Source of the DNA: Thermoflexus hugenholtzii
GTDB taxonomy: Bacteria; Chloroflexota; Anaerolineae; Thermoflexales; Thermoflexaceae
Direction: 5' to 3'
Length of the DNA stretch: 64,000 nt
Assembly (NCBI RefSeq): GCF_018771565.1
Contig: NZ_CP076326.1
Coordinates: 2,859,785-2,923,784 of the forward strand
Shown here: in pieces, positions 49,568 through 59,878 of the stretch
How the letters are laid out: the number at the start of each line of letters is the position of its first letter
How positions within the stretch are numbered: the first letter of the stretch is position 1
Notes under the pieces: generated by a model
What the model was told of the DNA's origin: nothing
The model's input: the letters and a program-made list of their open reading frames with translations, nothing else
Databases searched by the model: none
Position numbers and translations under genes: made by a program

Positions 49568-50218
49568 TTATTCTTCCTTCAGCAGGCCCTTCTGGATCAT
49601 GTAGCGGACCAGCTGGGCGCGGGTTCGCAGGCCCAGTTTCTCCATCCCGCGAGCCCGGTAGGTCTCCACGGTTTTGACGCTCAGGCCCAGGCGCTCGGCG
49701 ATCTCCTGGTTGGTGTGCCCGATGGCCACCATGCGGAGCACCTGGCGCTCCCGCTCGCTCAGGCTCTCCCATGGCTCCGGGGTCTCCGGGATCTGCGGGG
49801 CAGGGATCAGATCCTCCAGGAGCGCGCGGGTCATCGCGGGGTGGATGTAGAGGTCGCCCCGCGCCACCGCGCGGATCGCTGTGATCAGCTCCTCATCGGT
49901 GGCGCGCTTGATGATGTAACCGGCGGCGCCCTCGGCCAGGGCCTGCCGCAGGTATGCTTCGTCCTCGTGCATCGTCAGGATCAGCACCCGCGCCTCCGGC
50001 ACCTGCCGGCGCAGCAGGGCGAGGGCTTGCAAACCGGGCATGCCCGGCATGGTGAGGTCCAGCAGGATGACGTCCGGGCGGATCGCCTCTGCCTGGCGCA
50101 GGGTTTGCCAGCCATCCTCCGCCTCTCCGACGACCTCGATGTCCGGTTGGGCGCTGAGGAGCAGCCGGAGGCCGGCCCGGAACACAGCGTGGTCGTCCGC
50201 GATCAGCACCCGGATCAT
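49568..50218 (-). CDS. NarL/FixJ-type response regulator
   Basis: 216 residues. Receiver domain with IADDHAVFRAG, phospho-acceptor Asp in VILLDLTMPGMPG, Thr in ILTMHEDE and Lys in YIIKRA; a LuxR-type HTH follows (LSERERQVLRMVAIGHTNQE). Its start overlaps the kinase stop by four bases, so the two form a pair. Targets are unknown. Confidence 0.92.
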   Translation of the reverse strand: MIRVLIADDHAVFRAGLRLLLSAQPDIEVVGEAEDGWQTLRQAEAIRPDVILLDLTMPGMPGLQALALLRRQVPEARVLILTMHEDEAYLRQALAEGAAGYIIKRATDEELITAIRAVARGDLYIHPAMTRALLEDLIPAPQIPETPEPWESLSERERQVLRMVAIGHTNQEIAERLGLSVKTVETYRARGMEKLGLRTRAQLVRYMIQKGLLKEE

Positions 50219-51675
50219 GAGTCCTCCAGCGGAACGCGGAGATAGATGGTGGTGCCCTGGCCCGGCGCCGATTCGATGGCCAGGGAGCCTCCCACCAGTT
50301 GGGCCCGTTCCCGCATCCCGTAGATCCCGAGGCGGTTGCCGGGCTCCTCCCGAAGCACGCGATCGACGTCGAAGCCGCAGCCGTCATCCTCCACGATCAC
50401 GGAGAGCAGACGGGGGGAGGCCTGGAGGAGGACGCTGATCCGCTGGCAACCGGCGTATTTGGCGGCGTTGGTCAGGGCCTCCTGCACGATGCGGTAGACG
50501 GCAGTCTCGATGGCCGGGGGGATGCGGCGGCCATCCAGGCCGATCACCTGCATCTCCACTTCGATCCCGAAGCGCTCGCGGTAGTCCCGGATGTAGCGCT
50601 CCAGGGCTGCCACCAAGCCCAGATCATCCAGCACCGAGGGCCGCAGCTCGAAAGCCAGGCGCCGCACACGGTTGAGCGTCTCATCGACCAGCCGATACAT
50701 GTCCTGGAGCCGGGAGCGCATGGTCTCGGGGTCGAGGGCTTGCTCGATGTTCCGCAGCCCCACGCGCAGCGAGGCCAGGGCCTGCCCGGTCTCGTCGTGC
50801 AGCTCCCGGGCGATCCGCCGGCGCTCCTCCTCCTGCGCCTCAATGATCCGCTGGATATAGAAGGCCCGCATGCGCTCCTGCTGGGCCAGCTCTTCCACCA
50901 TCGCGTTGAACGCCTGGGCCAGGGCCCCGATCTCATCCTTGGCCCACACGACCGCCCGGGCGGTGAAATCCCGCCGGGCCACCCGCTCGGTCATCGCCAC
51001 CAGGCCCCGGATGGGACGGACGATCAGATGGGTGAGGAACAGGGCGATGCCGATGCTGAGGGCGGACACGGCCACGGTGGTCAGCAGCAACCGCACGGTC
51101 AACGCGTCGACAGCGGCGCGCACCCCTGTGTCCCGCAGCCCCAGGCGTAACACCCCCGCCTGTCCCCGGAAGACCGGGACCGCGATGTCCCAGATCACCC
51201 CCTCCGGCGTGCGCAGCGGCTGGAGATGGTAGGACGCCCCCGGCGGGAGAGGATGCGCCTCGACCAGCCCCACCGGGAACTCCGGCCCGGTCCCGAACGT
51301 GTGAGCCAGGACCTCCCCCTCCGGGGAGAGGGCGAAGGCATAGCGCAGCTCGGGGTTGTGATCCACCGCATCCTGCAACAGCCGATGAAGCCCCATCAGG
51401 TCGTTGATCAGGATCAGGTCCGTGCTCCGCGCCGCCAGGTCGCTGGCCATCGCGATCCCCCAGTCCTGGGTGCGGGCGACCAGCACATGGTAGAGGGCGT
51501 AGCGGACCTGCAGGATGGTGGTGAGGCCGAAGAGCACCGTTCCGCCCAGGACGATGCCCAGGATTTTGGTCCGCACGCTGACCCCGCCCGCGATCTCCCA
51601 GAACCGCTCCCGTGCCTGATGAAGGAAGTGCCATCGCATCTTCCACTCCCTTCGGTTTGCCGATGGCTGTTCCAT
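50215..51675 (-). CDS. NarX-like membrane sensor histidine kinase (HisKA_3)
   Basis: 486 residues. Two membrane helices (about 38-58 and 190-212) flank an extracytoplasmic sensor of about 130 residues with no recognised domain. A HAMP segment, the HisKA_3 box IARELHDETGQALASLR with the phospho-accepting His, and an HATPase domain (EALTNAAKYA, VEDDGCGFD, GIYGMRERAQLVGG) follow. The signal is unknown. Confidence 0.92.
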   Translation of the reverse strand: MEQPSANRREWKMRWHFLHQARERFWEIAGGVSVRTKILGIVLGGTVLFGLTTILQVRYALYHVLVARTQDWGIAMASDLAARSTDLILINDLMGLHRLLQDAVDHNPELRYAFALSPEGEVLAHTFGTGPEFPVGLVEAHPLPPGASYHLQPLRTPEGVIWDIAVPVFRGQAGVLRLGLRDTGVRAAVDALTVRLLLTTVAVSALSIGIALFLTHLIVRPIRGLVAMTERVARRDFTARAVVWAKDEIGALAQAFNAMVEELAQQERMRAFYIQRIIEAQEEERRRIARELHDETGQALASLRVGLRNIEQALDPETMRSRLQDMYRLVDETLNRVRRLAFELRPSVLDDLGLVAALERYIRDYRERFGIEVEMQVIGLDGRRIPPAIETAVYRIVQEALTNAAKYAGCQRISVLLQASPRLLSVIVEDDGCGFDVDRVLREEPGNRLGIYGMRERAQLVGGSLAIESAPGQGTTIYLRVPLEDS

Positions 51676-51696
51676 AGAAGCAGGATGATCGCATCC

Positions 51697-52581
51697 TCAA
51701 CCGGCCATCTCCATCGCCAGGGCGAGAGCCCCCAGCAGCCCGGCCCGTTCCCCCAGCGCCGGGGGCAGCACATACGTCTCCAGGTCCCCCTCCAGGGCCG
51801 GTGCCGGGAGATACCGGTTCAGCAGCGCCTGCATCCGCCCTCGGACCCGCGGGAGCAGCCCCGGATGCTGGGCGACGCCCCCGCCGAGGAGGATGCGCTG
51901 CGGCGTCAGGATGCACAGGATGTTCACCAGGCCCAGGGCCAGATACTCCGCCTCCAGCTCCCACGCGGGATGATCCGGCGGCAGGACCTCCGGAGGCTGC
52001 CCCCAGCGGGCCGCCATCGCCGGTCCGGAGGCCAGGCCCTCCAGGCAGTCCCCATGGAACGGACACACCCCGGGGAAGGGGTCCCGCTCCCGGTCATGGG
52101 GGATCCGGATGTGGCCCATCTCCGGATGCCATACCCCGTGGAGCATCCGGCCGTGGACGATGGCGCCGCCCCCGATGCCGGTGCCCACCGTCAGATAAAC
52201 GAAAGTGTGCAGGCCCTGCGCGGCCCCCCAGCGCCCCTCCCCCAGCGCCGCCGCCTGGACGTCGGTCGTCAGGCCGATGGGAACCTCGAAGGCCTCCCGA
52301 AAAGGCCGCAGGAGGTTCACCCCGGACCATCCCGGCTTGGGGGTAGTAGGGATCGTGCCGAAGGTGGGCGACCCGGGATCCAGGTCCAGCGGGCCGAAGG
52401 AGCCGATCCCGATGGCCTTCAGTGTTTTGGCGAAGGGCCGGAAGAAAGCGATCACCCGGGCCAGGGTTTCCTCCGGGGTCGTGGTCGGGATGCGCAGGGT
52501 GGCCTCCAGGTGATCCGGCCCGGTGCCCACCGCGCAGAGGAATTTGGTGCCGCCGGCCTCCACCGCGCCGTAAAGGGACAT
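51697..52581 (-). CDS. ROK-family sugar kinase, fructokinase-like
   Basis: 294 residues. N-terminal GAVEAGGTKFLCAVG phosphate loop, FGPLDLDPGSPTFG, TTPKPGW, and VGTGIGGGAIVHG. The zinc site HPEMGHIRI with GVCPFHGDCLEG is typical of the fructokinase branch. It lies 21 bases after the kinase start region on the same strand and 57 bases past rpe. Confidence 0.85.
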   Translation of the reverse strand: MSLYGAVEAGGTKFLCAVGTGPDHLEATLRIPTTTPEETLARVIAFFRPFAKTLKAIGIGSFGPLDLDPGSPTFGTIPTTPKPGWSGVNLLRPFREAFEVPIGLTTDVQAAALGEGRWGAAQGLHTFVYLTVGTGIGGGAIVHGRMLHGVWHPEMGHIRIPHDRERDPFPGVCPFHGDCLEGLASGPAMAARWGQPPEVLPPDHPAWELEAEYLALGLVNILCILTPQRILLGGGVAQHPGLLPRVRGRMQALLNRYLPAPALEGDLETYVLPPALGERAGLLGALALAMEMAG

Positions 52582-52638
52582 CCCGGGGTCCCCTCCGCAG
52601 ATGGTTTCGGAATCCCGGTTCCGGGCCCTGGGCGCTTC

Positions 52639-53325
52639 TCAAGGAAAACGTGGGATGCGGGCGTTTTCGACGGCCTGGCGGAGGCGCCGGAGCGCCGCTT
52701 CGGCCCCGTCAGGGGCCTCGAAGATGGAAGCCCCGGCCACCAGGACCGTGGCCCCTGCTTCCACCAGGTCGGAAGCGTTCTCCGGCCCCACTCCGCCGTC
52801 GACCTCCAGCTCGATGGGTCGGTCGAGGGCGTCGATCATCCGCCGGGCCCGGCGCACCTTCTCCCGCATACGTTCGATGAACGCCTGGCCGCCGAACCCG
52901 GGGTTCACGGTCATGATCAGCACCTGATCCACGTCCGGCAGGATCTCCTCCAGGGCGCTCAGGGGAGTGGCCGGGTTCAGGGCCACGCCCGCCCGCAGCC
53001 CCAGCCTCCGGATCCCCTGGATCACCCGGTGCAGGTGGGGGCAGGCCTCCACGTGGACGATGAGGCGGTCGGCGCCGGCCTGGGCGAAGGCCTCGAGATA
53101 CCGCTCCGGGGCCTCGATCATCAGATGGACGTCGAGGGGCAACGAGGTGATCCGCCGCAGGGCCGCCACGATGGGCATCCCGAAGGTCAGGTTGGGCACG
53201 AAATGGCCGTCCATCACATCGACGTGGATCCAGTCAGCTCCCGCCCGGGCCACCGCCTCGACCTCCCGGGCCAGGCAGCGGAGATCGGCGGAGAGGATGG
53301 AGGGCGCGATCTTCACCTCCCTCAT
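52639..53325 (-). CDS. rpe: Ribulose-phosphate 3-epimerase
   Basis: 228 residues, normal size. Pentose-phosphate and ribose metabolism. APSILSADL, HVDVMDGHFVPNLTFG (metal His/Asp), NPGFGGQAFIE and EVDGGVGPEN are all present. It overlaps the rlmN stop by four bases. Confidence 0.95.
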   Translation of the reverse strand: MREVKIAPSILSADLRCLAREVEAVARAGADWIHVDVMDGHFVPNLTFGMPIVAALRRITSLPLDVHLMIEAPERYLEAFAQAGADRLIVHVEACPHLHRVIQGIRRLGLRAGVALNPATPLSALEEILPDVDQVLIMTVNPGFGGQAFIERMREKVRRARRMIDALDRPIELEVDGGVGPENASDLVEAGATVLVAGASIFEAPDGAEAALRRLRQAVENARIPRFP

Positions 53326-54401
53326 GCCTGGGCCTCCTGAAGCATGGGACGCACGATCCGCGGACGCCGGCCGACGACTTCAGCCCGGAGCTGACCGCAT
53401 CCGGCCGCCACATCGATCCCCCGGCGCACCCGGACGGTGCAGGGGATCCCCGCCTTCTCCAGGATACGACGGAAGGCTTCCACCCGTTCGGGCGGGGAGG
53501 CCTCCCCGGGGAAGTCCGGGGTGGGGTTCAGAGGGATCAGGTTCACGTGGGCCAGCATCCCCCGGATGCGTTCGACCAGGGCGTATGCCTGCTCCGGCGT
53601 GTCGTTGACCCCTCGGATCATCACCCACTCGAAGGTCACCCGCCGCCGGGTCTGCTCGATATAATCCCGCACGGCCGCCATCAGGGCGTTCAGAGGATAG
53701 ACCCGGTTGATCGGGACCAGCCGGTCGCGCAGCTCGTCCGTGGCGGCGTGCAGGGAGATCGCGAGGTTGATCTGCCAGCCTTCCCGGGCGAACCGCCGGA
53801 TGCCCGGGACGATCCCCACGGTGGAGACGGTGATGCGGCGCTGGCCCAGGCCCATGCCTTCCGGATGGATGAGCAAGCGCAGGGCTTTGGCGGTGTGCGC
53901 GTAATTGGCGAAGGGCTCGCCCATCCCCATGAACACCACATGGGTCAGCCGCTCGCCATGGGCGGACAGCCAGCGGGCGACCCAGAGGACCTGCTCCACG
54001 ATCTCCCCGGGGGTGAGGTTGCGCAGCAGGCCCATCTGGCCGGTGGCGCAGAAGGGGCAGCCCATGGCGCACCCAGCCTGGGTGGAGACACAGGCCGTGC
54101 GCCGATCGGTGTATTCCATCAAAACCGCCTCCACGTTCACCCCATCCGGCAAGGCGAACAGCCACTTGCGGGTCCATCCATCCCGGGAGACCCGCTCCGC
54201 GACGGGCCGGAGGGCCGAGAGCGTGAAAGCCTCCGTCAGGCGCTCCCGCAGCGCCTTCGGCAGATCCGTCATGGCCTCAAAGTCCGTCGCCCCGCGCCGG
54301 TAAACCCAGTGCCAAATCTGGCGCGCCCGATAGGAGGGCTCGCCCCACGCGGCCAGCGTTTCCTCCAGCTCTTCCAGGGAAAGATCCAGCAAGAACCGCA
54401 T
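53322..54401 (-). CDS. rlmN: Dual-specificity radical SAM rRNA/tRNA adenine-C2 methyltransferase
   Basis: 359 residues. It methylates C2 of adenosine in 23S rRNA and some tRNAs. The 4Fe-4S motif is CAMGCPFCATG, followed by GEIVEQVLW and MGMGEPFANY; the second catalytic Cys lies in the C-terminal AAGCGQL. The N-terminal helical domain contains YRARQIWHWVYRRG. Complete and typical. Confidence 0.95.
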   Translation of the reverse strand: MRFLLDLSLEELEETLAAWGEPSYRARQIWHWVYRRGATDFEAMTDLPKALRERLTEAFTLSALRPVAERVSRDGWTRKWLFALPDGVNVEAVLMEYTDRRTACVSTQAGCAMGCPFCATGQMGLLRNLTPGEIVEQVLWVARWLSAHGERLTHVVFMGMGEPFANYAHTAKALRLLIHPEGMGLGQRRITVSTVGIVPGIRRFAREGWQINLAISLHAATDELRDRLVPINRVYPLNALMAAVRDYIEQTRRRVTFEWVMIRGVNDTPEQAYALVERIRGMLAHVNLIPLNPTPDFPGEASPPERVEAFRRILEKAGIPCTVRVRRGIDVAAGCGQLRAEVVGRRPRIVRPMLQEAQA

Positions 54402-54415
54402 CCGCCTCCACCCGT

Positions 54416-54682
54416 GTGATATCCTTCTCGCTTCATCCTACCCAGAAGGGCTCTAAAGGAGCAAATTTGCTGTGCATGGAAGGGTCTATCCATAAACGCA
54501 CGAACGGGAGCGGAAAAGAGGCGCTGTTCCGCCAGGTGGCGATCGACCCGGAGGCCCCTACCCTGGTCTGGCCGAATGGGGCGGACTTCGATCCCAAGGC
54601 GCTCTATGATTGGCCGAAGTATGTCGAGGGCCTGAAGCCACGGGCATTGCGGTGGGCCGTCTCGTGGACACGGGCGCGCTGA
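54416..54682 (+). pseudogene. DUF2442 remnant, N-terminal half missing
   Basis: The 3' part encodes EALFRQVAIDPEAPTLVWP and NGADFDPKALYDWP, the second half of a DUF2442 protein. The expected first half (the DGTEG-type strand and FDLSPLL-like segment) is absent; the preceding codons (KRTNGSGK) match nothing known. The tail runs on for about 25 extra residues. Such genes often partner DUF4160 as toxin-antitoxin-like pairs; no partner is left here. Confidence 0.6.
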
Positions 54683-54823
54683 GCCGGCCCGAGGGGCCAG
54701 GGCCTGTTCCGCATGCGCCTCGCCTTTCCCCCCCGAGTCCCCACGACCCGCTCGTTTCCGGCCTTCCCGGATTTGAGTTAAACTATCTTCAAAGCGTGGA
54801 GCCTGAGCGCAGAGAGGTGAGCG

Positions 54824-55885
54824 ATGACAAAGGACGCGCGGCTGAAGGCGCTGGAGACGGCGGTGCTGACGCTGACCAAGCGGTTTGGGGAAGGGACGAT
54901 CATGCGCCTGGGGGAGGCCGCCCAGCAGCCGGTGGAGGTCATCCCCACCGGATCCCTGGCCCTGGATCTCGCCCTGGGGGTCGGCGGGATCCCCCGCGGG
55001 CGGATCACAGAGATCTACGGCCCGGAGGCCTCCGGGAAGACCACCCTCTGCCTTCATGTGATCGCGGAGGCCCAGAAGCGAGGGGGGATCGCGGCCTTCA
55101 TCGACATGGAGCACGCCCTGGACCCTCAATACGCCCAACGGTGCGGCGTGGACGTGGACAACCTCTACATCGCCCAGCCGGACACCGGGGAGCAGGCCCT
55201 GGAGATCGCGGAGACGTTGATTCGCAGCGGAGCGGTGGACGTCGTGGTGGTGGACTCGGTGGCCGCGCTGGTGCCGCGGGCGGAGATCGAGGGGGAGATG
55301 GGCGACGCCCACGTGGGGCTTCAGGCCCGCTTGATGAGCCAGGCCCTGCGCAAGCTCGCCGGGGCCATCCGCCAGTCCAACACCGCCATGCTCTTCACCA
55401 ACCAGCTCCGGATGAAGATCGGCACCATGTTCGGCAACCCGGAGACCACCACGGGCGGCATGGCTCTGAAGTTCTACGCCTCCGTCCGCCTGGAGATCCG
55501 CCGCCTGCAGAACCTCAAGGCCGGCGGCGAGATCATCGGGAGCCGGGTTCGGGTCCGGGTGACCAAGAACAAGGTGGCCCCACCCTTCCGGGAGGCCGAG
55601 TTCGACATCCTCTACAATGAGGGGATCAGCAAAGCGGGGGATATCCTGGATCTGGCGACTGAGCTCGGGCTGATCACCAAGCGGGGCACTTTCTTCATGT
55701 ATGGGGACACCCGCCTGGGCCAGGGGCGGGAGAACGCCCGGGAGTTCCTGAAGGCCCACCCCGAGCTGATGGAGGAGCTGGAGCAACGGATCCGGGAGAA
55801 CGCCGCCCGCGCCGCCTCCCTGAAACGCCTGGGGGTGAGCGCGGAGGCGCCCGAGGAGGCGGCGCCGATCCCGGAGCTGGAGTGA
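54824..55885 (+). CDS. recA: Recombinase RecA
   Basis: 353 residues. Strand exchange and SOS co-protease. Walker [14 protein letters not shown]-box region [14 protein letters not shown], Walker [22 protein letters not shown]2 [10 protein letters not shown] and the C-terminal domain are complete. A GAGAGGTGAG site precedes ATG 54824. I see no LexA-like palindrome in the upstream 140 bases. recX follows after 24 bases. Confidence 0.97.
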   Translation: MTKDARLKALETAVLTLTKRFGEGTIMRLGEAAQQPVEVIPTGSLALDLALGVGGIPRGRITEIYGPEASGKTTLCLHVIAEAQKRGGIAAFIDMEHALDPQYAQRCGVDVDNLYIAQPDTGEQALEIAETLIRSGAVDVVVVDSVAALVPRAEIEGEMGDAHVGLQARLMSQALRKLAGAIRQSNTAMLFTNQLRMKIGTMFGNPETTTGGMALKFYASVRLEIRRLQNLKAGGEIIGSRVRVRVTKNKVAPPFREAEFDILYNEGISKAGDILDLATELGLITKRGTFFMYGDTRLGQGRENAREFLKAHPELMEELEQRIRENAARAASLKRLGVSAEAPEEAAPIPELE

Positions 55886-55909
55886 GCGGCCTCCCGCTTC
55901 CCCCTTCCC

Positions 55910-56551
55910 ATGGGCGGTCGGATCACGCGGCTTCAGGCTTTAAAGAGCGGCCGGGTAGCGGTGTATCTGGACGGCCGCCGGGCCTTCGTCCTGACGGCCC
56001 TGGAGGCCGCCCGGCTGCGGCCGGGCCAGGTGCTCTCCGACGAGGAGATCGCTCAGCTGCAGGAGCGGGATCGTCTGGAACAGGCCCACGAAGCCGCCCT
56101 CCGGTTCCTGAGCTACCGCCCGCGGAGCGAACGGGAGGTCGGCGATTATCTCCGCCAGAAAGGATTTGACGCCGCCACGGTGGAGGCGGAACTCGAGCGG
56201 CTCCGTCGGGCCGGGCTGGTGGATGATTACGCCTTCGCCCGGTTCTGGGTGGAGAACCGAACCGCCTTCCGGCCACGGGGTCGGCGAGCCTTGCAGGCGG
56301 AGCTCCGACGCAAGGGCGTCCCCCCCGACGTCATCCGGGAGGTCCTCCGAGAGAGCGCCCCGGATGAACGGTCGCTGGCCCTGCGACTGGCCCGGGAGCG
56401 AGCCCGACGTCTGCAAGGCCTGGACCCCCGGACCCTCCGGCGGCGGCTGGCCGGCTACCTGAGCCGTCGGGGGTTCGACGGGGAACTGGTGATGGAAGTC
56501 CTTCGCGCTCTGGATATCGAAAGCGAGGAGGAAGAAGCGCCGGAAGGGTAG
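55910..56551 (+). CDS. recX: Regulatory protein RecX
   Basis: 213 residues. Three-helix repeats typical of RecX: ALRFLSYRPRSEREVGDYLR, LRRAGLVDDYAFARFWVENR and LAGYLSRRGFDGELV. RecX modulates RecA filaments, and the recA-recX order is the common one. It has a short N-terminal extension (ITRLQALKSGRVAVYLDG), also usual for the family. Confidence 0.92.
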   Translation: MGGRITRLQALKSGRVAVYLDGRRAFVLTALEAARLRPGQVLSDEEIAQLQERDRLEQAHEAALRFLSYRPRSEREVGDYLRQKGFDAATVEAELERLRRAGLVDDYAFARFWVENRTAFRPRGRRALQAELRRKGVPPDVIREVLRESAPDERSLALRLARERARRLQGLDPRTLRRRLAGYLSRRGFDGELVMEVLRALDIESEEEEAPEG

Positions 56552-56583
56552 GCGGGAACCCCCGCTGCCCGCCGGATCCGGAC

Positions 56584-56600
56584 AGGGGGAACATCCCCCT
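56584..56600 (+). terminator. Small hairpin after recX
   Basis: AGGGGGA-ACA-TCCCCCT, a seven-bp stem with a three-base loop, 32 bases after the recX stop. No T-run follows, so it is only a weak terminator candidate. Confidence 0.4.
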
Positions 56601-56632
56601 CTCGTTAGATCCTTTCCATCACAGGATCGGCC

Positions 56633-58186
56633 ATGGAGCAAATCATCTGGATCCCGCTCGCCGTGATTGGGTTGATCGGCGGCGGTGCGCTGGGATGGTT
56701 CCTGGGGAAGCAACAGGTTCGGGGACAGCTCCGCAGGGAGATCGAGGCCGCTCAACAGGAAGCGCAGCGTCTGGTGGAGGAGGCCAAACAGCAGGCCGCT
56801 CAGCTCCTGCTTCAGGCAAAGGACGAGTCCCTGCGCTTGCGGGAGGCCACCGAGGCCGAGCTTCGCAAGTGGCGGGCCGATCTCCGCAAGGAGGAGGAGC
56901 GGCTGCGCCACCGGCGGGAGGAGCTCGACCGCCGGGCTGAGCGTCTGGAGAAGCAGGAGCGTCGCCTGAACGAGCGACAGGCGGAGCTGGAACGGCAGGC
57001 CGCGCAGCTGCAGGCCGCCGTCGCCCGGCTGGAGGAGGAACGCCGGGCGGCCCTGGAGCAGGTCGCCGGGATGACCGCCGAGCAGGCCCGTCAGGTCCTG
57101 CTGGAGATGGTCGAGAAGGAAGCCCGGGAGGACATGGCCCGCCTCTACCGGCAGATCGAGGCCGAGGCCCGGCTCCAGGCCGAGGAACGCGCCCGGGAGA
57201 TCATCGCCACGGCCATCCAGCGCATCGCCAGCGAACAGGTCGCTGAGCTGACCGTCTCAGTGGTGCCCCTGCCCAACGACGAGATGAAGGGGCGCATCAT
57301 CGGGCGGAACGGCCGTAACATCCGAGCTCTGGAGAAGATCACCGGAGTTGAGATCATCGTGGATGACACCCCCGAGGCCATCACCCTCTCCTCCCATGAT
57401 CCGGTGCGCCGGGAGGTCGCCCGCATCGCCCTCACCCGCCTCATCCAGGATGGGCGGATCCATCCGGCGCGGATCGAGAAGGTGGTGGCCGAGGCCCGCG
57501 AGGAGGTGGAGCGGATCATCTGGGAGGAGGGGCAGCAGGCCGCCGCCGCCGCCGGCGTCACCGGCCTGCACCCCGAGCTCATCCGTCTCCTCGGGCGCCT
57601 GAAGTTCCGCACCAGCTACGGCCAGAACCAGCTGCACCACGCGGTGGAGGTGGCCTGGCTGGCCGGCATGATCGCCGCCGAGCTGGGGGCGGACGTGCGG
57701 ATCGCCCGCATGGGCGGGCTGCTGCACGACATCGGCAAGGCGGTGGATCACCAGGTGGAGGGCACCCACGCCCTGATCGGGGCGGAGCTGGCCCGCCGCT
57801 ACGGCGTGCCCCCCAAGGTGGTCAACTGCATCGCCAGCCATCACCACGAGGTGCCCCAGGAGTGCATCGAGGCGGTGATCGTGGAGGCCGCCGACGCCAT
57901 CTCCGGTGCCCGGCCCGGCGCCCGCCGGGAGACCCTCGAGATGTATCTCAAGCGGATCCAGGAGCTGGAGAACCTGGCCCGCTCCTACCCGGGCGTCGCC
58001 GAATGCTACGCCATCCAGGCCGGGCGGGAGATCCGCATCATCGTCAAGCCGGAGGAGGTGGACGACCTGGCCATCATCCGGATGTCCCGGGAGATCGCCC
58101 GCAAGATCGAGGAGACCATGCAATACCCGGGCCAGATCAAGGTCACCGTGATCCGGGAGACCCGGGCGGTGGAGATCGCCCGCTGA
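56633..58186 (+). CDS. rny: Ribonuclease Y
   Basis: 517 residues. N-terminal membrane helix ([21 protein letters not shown]), a long coiled coil to about 195, a KH domain ([21 protein letters not shown]), and an HD domain with HHAVEVAW and [12 protein letters not shown] for the metals. It is the membrane-bound endoribonuclease that starts mRNA decay in many bacteria lacking RNase E. Confidence 0.96.
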   Translation: MEQIIWIPLAVIGLIGGGALGWFLGKQQVRGQLRREIEAAQQEAQRLVEEAKQQAAQLLLQAKDESLRLREATEAELRKWRADLRKEEERLRHRREELDRRAERLEKQERRLNERQAELERQAAQLQAAVARLEEERRAALEQVAGMTAEQARQVLLEMVEKEAREDMARLYRQIEAEARLQAEERAREIIATAIQRIASEQVAELTVSVVPLPNDEMKGRIIGRNGRNIRALEKITGVEIIVDDTPEAITLSSHDPVRREVARIALTRLIQDGRIHPARIEKVVAEAREEVERIIWEEGQQAAAAAGVTGLHPELIRLLGRLKFRTSYGQNQLHHAVEVAWLAGMIAAELGADVRIARMGGLLHDIGKAVDHQVEGTHALIGAELARRYGVPPKVVNCIASHHHEVPQECIEAVIVEAADAISGARPGARRETLEMYLKRIQELENLARSYPGVAECYAIQAGREIRIIVKPEEVDDLAIIRMSREIARKIEETMQYPGQIKVTVIRETRAVEIAR

Positions 58187-58259
58187 GCCCGGGCCGCGCC
58201 GGAGGGATCTTCCAGGATCTGCCGCGCTCTGGATCTCAGCCGGAAAGGAGTGTGCGCAT

Positions 58260-58505
58260 ATGGCCAAGAAACGACGGGTTCGCACAACCCCTGTGGCCCC
58301 GCGGGGCGCCCCAGCGCCCGCGCCCGCGCGAGAGGCCGTGCCCTCGCCGGCGGCTCCCCCGCCGTCCCGCCGGCCGACCTCCAGCCTGTCCAATTACGAC
58401 TACAGCTACGTGCGGCGGGATCTGCGCCGCATCGGCGTCCTGGCCGGGGTGCTCCTCGGCGCCCAGATCGCCCTCGCCTTCCTTCTGCCTCATCTGTTGA
58501 GGTGA
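58260..58505 (+). CDS. Small Pro/Ala-rich single-helix membrane protein
   Basis: 81 residues after a GGAGTG-type site. A basic start (MAKKRRVR), a Pro/Ala-rich stretch, the segment SNYDYSYVRRDLRRI, then one membrane helix (GVLAGVLLGAQIALAFLLPH). It ends five bases before the M16 peptidase gene. No family recognised; the intact frame and ribosome site support it as real. Confidence 0.65.
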   Translation: MAKKRRVRTTPVAPRGAPAPAPAREAVPSPAAPPPSRRPTSSLSNYDYSYVRRDLRRIGVLAGVLLGAQIALAFLLPHLLR

Positions 58506-58510
58506 GCGCC

Positions 58511-59857
58511 ATGGCCCGACGCGCCCCCGCTCTCCCCGTGCCGTCCCGGAGCCGCCGGCGCCCTCGCCCGGTGCGCCGGGACGGCTTCCTCAAAACAAGC
58601 CTGGACAACGGCCTCACCGTGGTGCTGAAGGAGCAGCATCACGCGCCGGTGGTGACCTTCTGGATCTGGTATCGGGTGGGCAGCCGGGATGAGCCCACCG
58701 GCCTCACCGGCATCTCTCACTGGGTGGAGCACATGCTCTTCAAGGGCACCCCCACTTACCCCAAGGGGACCCTGGATCGCCTGATCTCCCGGGAAGGTGG
58801 GGCCTGGAACGGGATGACCTGGCTGGATTTCACCACCTATTTTGAAACGCTGCCCTCAGACCGCTGGACCATCGCCCCGGAGATCGAAGCGGATCGGATG
58901 ACGAAGGCCCTGTTCCATCCCAAAGAGGTGGAGGCCGAGCGCACCGTCATCCTCTCCGAGCGCCACGGCTACGAGAACAACCCCCTTTTCCTGCTCAGCG
59001 AGCAGGTCCAGGCGCTGGCCTTCCAGGCCCATCCCTACGGCCACGAGGTCATCGGATGGCCCGGAGACCTGCAGACCATGACCCGGGAGGACCTCTACCG
59101 CCATTACCGGACTTACTACGCGCCCAACAACGCGGTGGTCGTGGCCGTGGGGGATTTCCGCATCCCGGAGGCGCTGCGCGTCATCGAACGCGCCTTCGGG
59201 CGCATCCGTCCCGTCCCCGAGATCCCCCGGCTGCGGGTCCAGGAGCCGCCTCCCCGCGGGGAGCGTCGGACGGTCCTTGAGGGAGAGGGGAACACGGCCT
59301 ATCTGGAGATCGCCTATCTCATCCCCGAGGCCACCCACCCGGATTTCCTGCCCATGGTGGTTCTGAACGCGGTGTTCACGGGAACCGGATCCCTGAGCTT
59401 CAGTGGGGGGACTTCCAACAAGACCTCCCGGCTTTACCGGGCTCTGGTGGAGCGCGGGATCGCGGCCGACATCGAGGGCTCCTTGATCCCAACGGTGGAG
59501 CCTTTCCTGTATCGTCTGACCGCCACCCTCCAGCCCGGGCGTCATCCCCAGGAGGCCGAGGCCGTGATCGATGCGGAGATCGACCGGCTCCAGACGGAAC
59601 CCCTCCGCCCGGAGGAGTTCGAGAAGGCTCTGAAACAGGCCCGCGCCGATTTCGCCTATAGCAGCGAGTCGGTCACCAACCAGGGTTTCTGGTATGGCTG
59701 GAGCGAGATCTTCGCGGATTACACCTGGTTCGAAGGCTATCTGGACCGTCTCAAACAGGTGACCCCCGAGGATGTCCAGCGCGTCGCCCGCGCCTATCTG
59801 GTCCGCTCCCGGCGGACGGTCGGATGGTATCTGCCGACCCGCCGGGCTGCGTCGTGA
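58511..59857 (+). CDS. M16-family zinc peptidase
   Basis: 448 residues from ATG 58511. The inverted zinc motif HWVEH and the third ligand in EVEAERTVILSE give the HxxEH-E set. The second, non-catalytic half includes RLYRALVERGIAADIEG. Relatives are processing proteases, often paired with an inactive partner; none is adjacent. The N-terminus is basic, with no clear signal peptide. Confidence 0.9.
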   Translation: MARRAPALPVPSRSRRRPRPVRRDGFLKTSLDNGLTVVLKEQHHAPVVTFWIWYRVGSRDEPTGLTGISHWVEHMLFKGTPTYPKGTLDRLISREGGAWNGMTWLDFTTYFETLPSDRWTIAPEIEADRMTKALFHPKEVEAERTVILSERHGYENNPLFLLSEQVQALAFQAHPYGHEVIGWPGDLQTMTREDLYRHYRTYYAPNNAVVVAVGDFRIPEALRVIERAFGRIRPVPEIPRLRVQEPPPRGERRTVLEGEGNTAYLEIAYLIPEATHPDFLPMVVLNAVFTGTGSLSFSGGTSNKTSRLYRALVERGIAADIEGSLIPTVEPFLYRLTATLQPGRHPQEAEAVIDAEIDRLQTEPLRPEEFEKALKQARADFAYSSESVTNQGFWYGWSEIFADYTWFEGYLDRLKQVTPEDVQRVARAYLVRSRRTVGWYLPTRRAAS

Positions 59858-59878
59858 TGCCGACGTGGAGGGAGCGCG

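Noticed and set aside
54690-54823. LexA/SOS box before recA
   Set aside because: I searched the upstream bases for a CGAAC-N4-GTTCG or CTGT-N8-ACAG type palindrome and found none.
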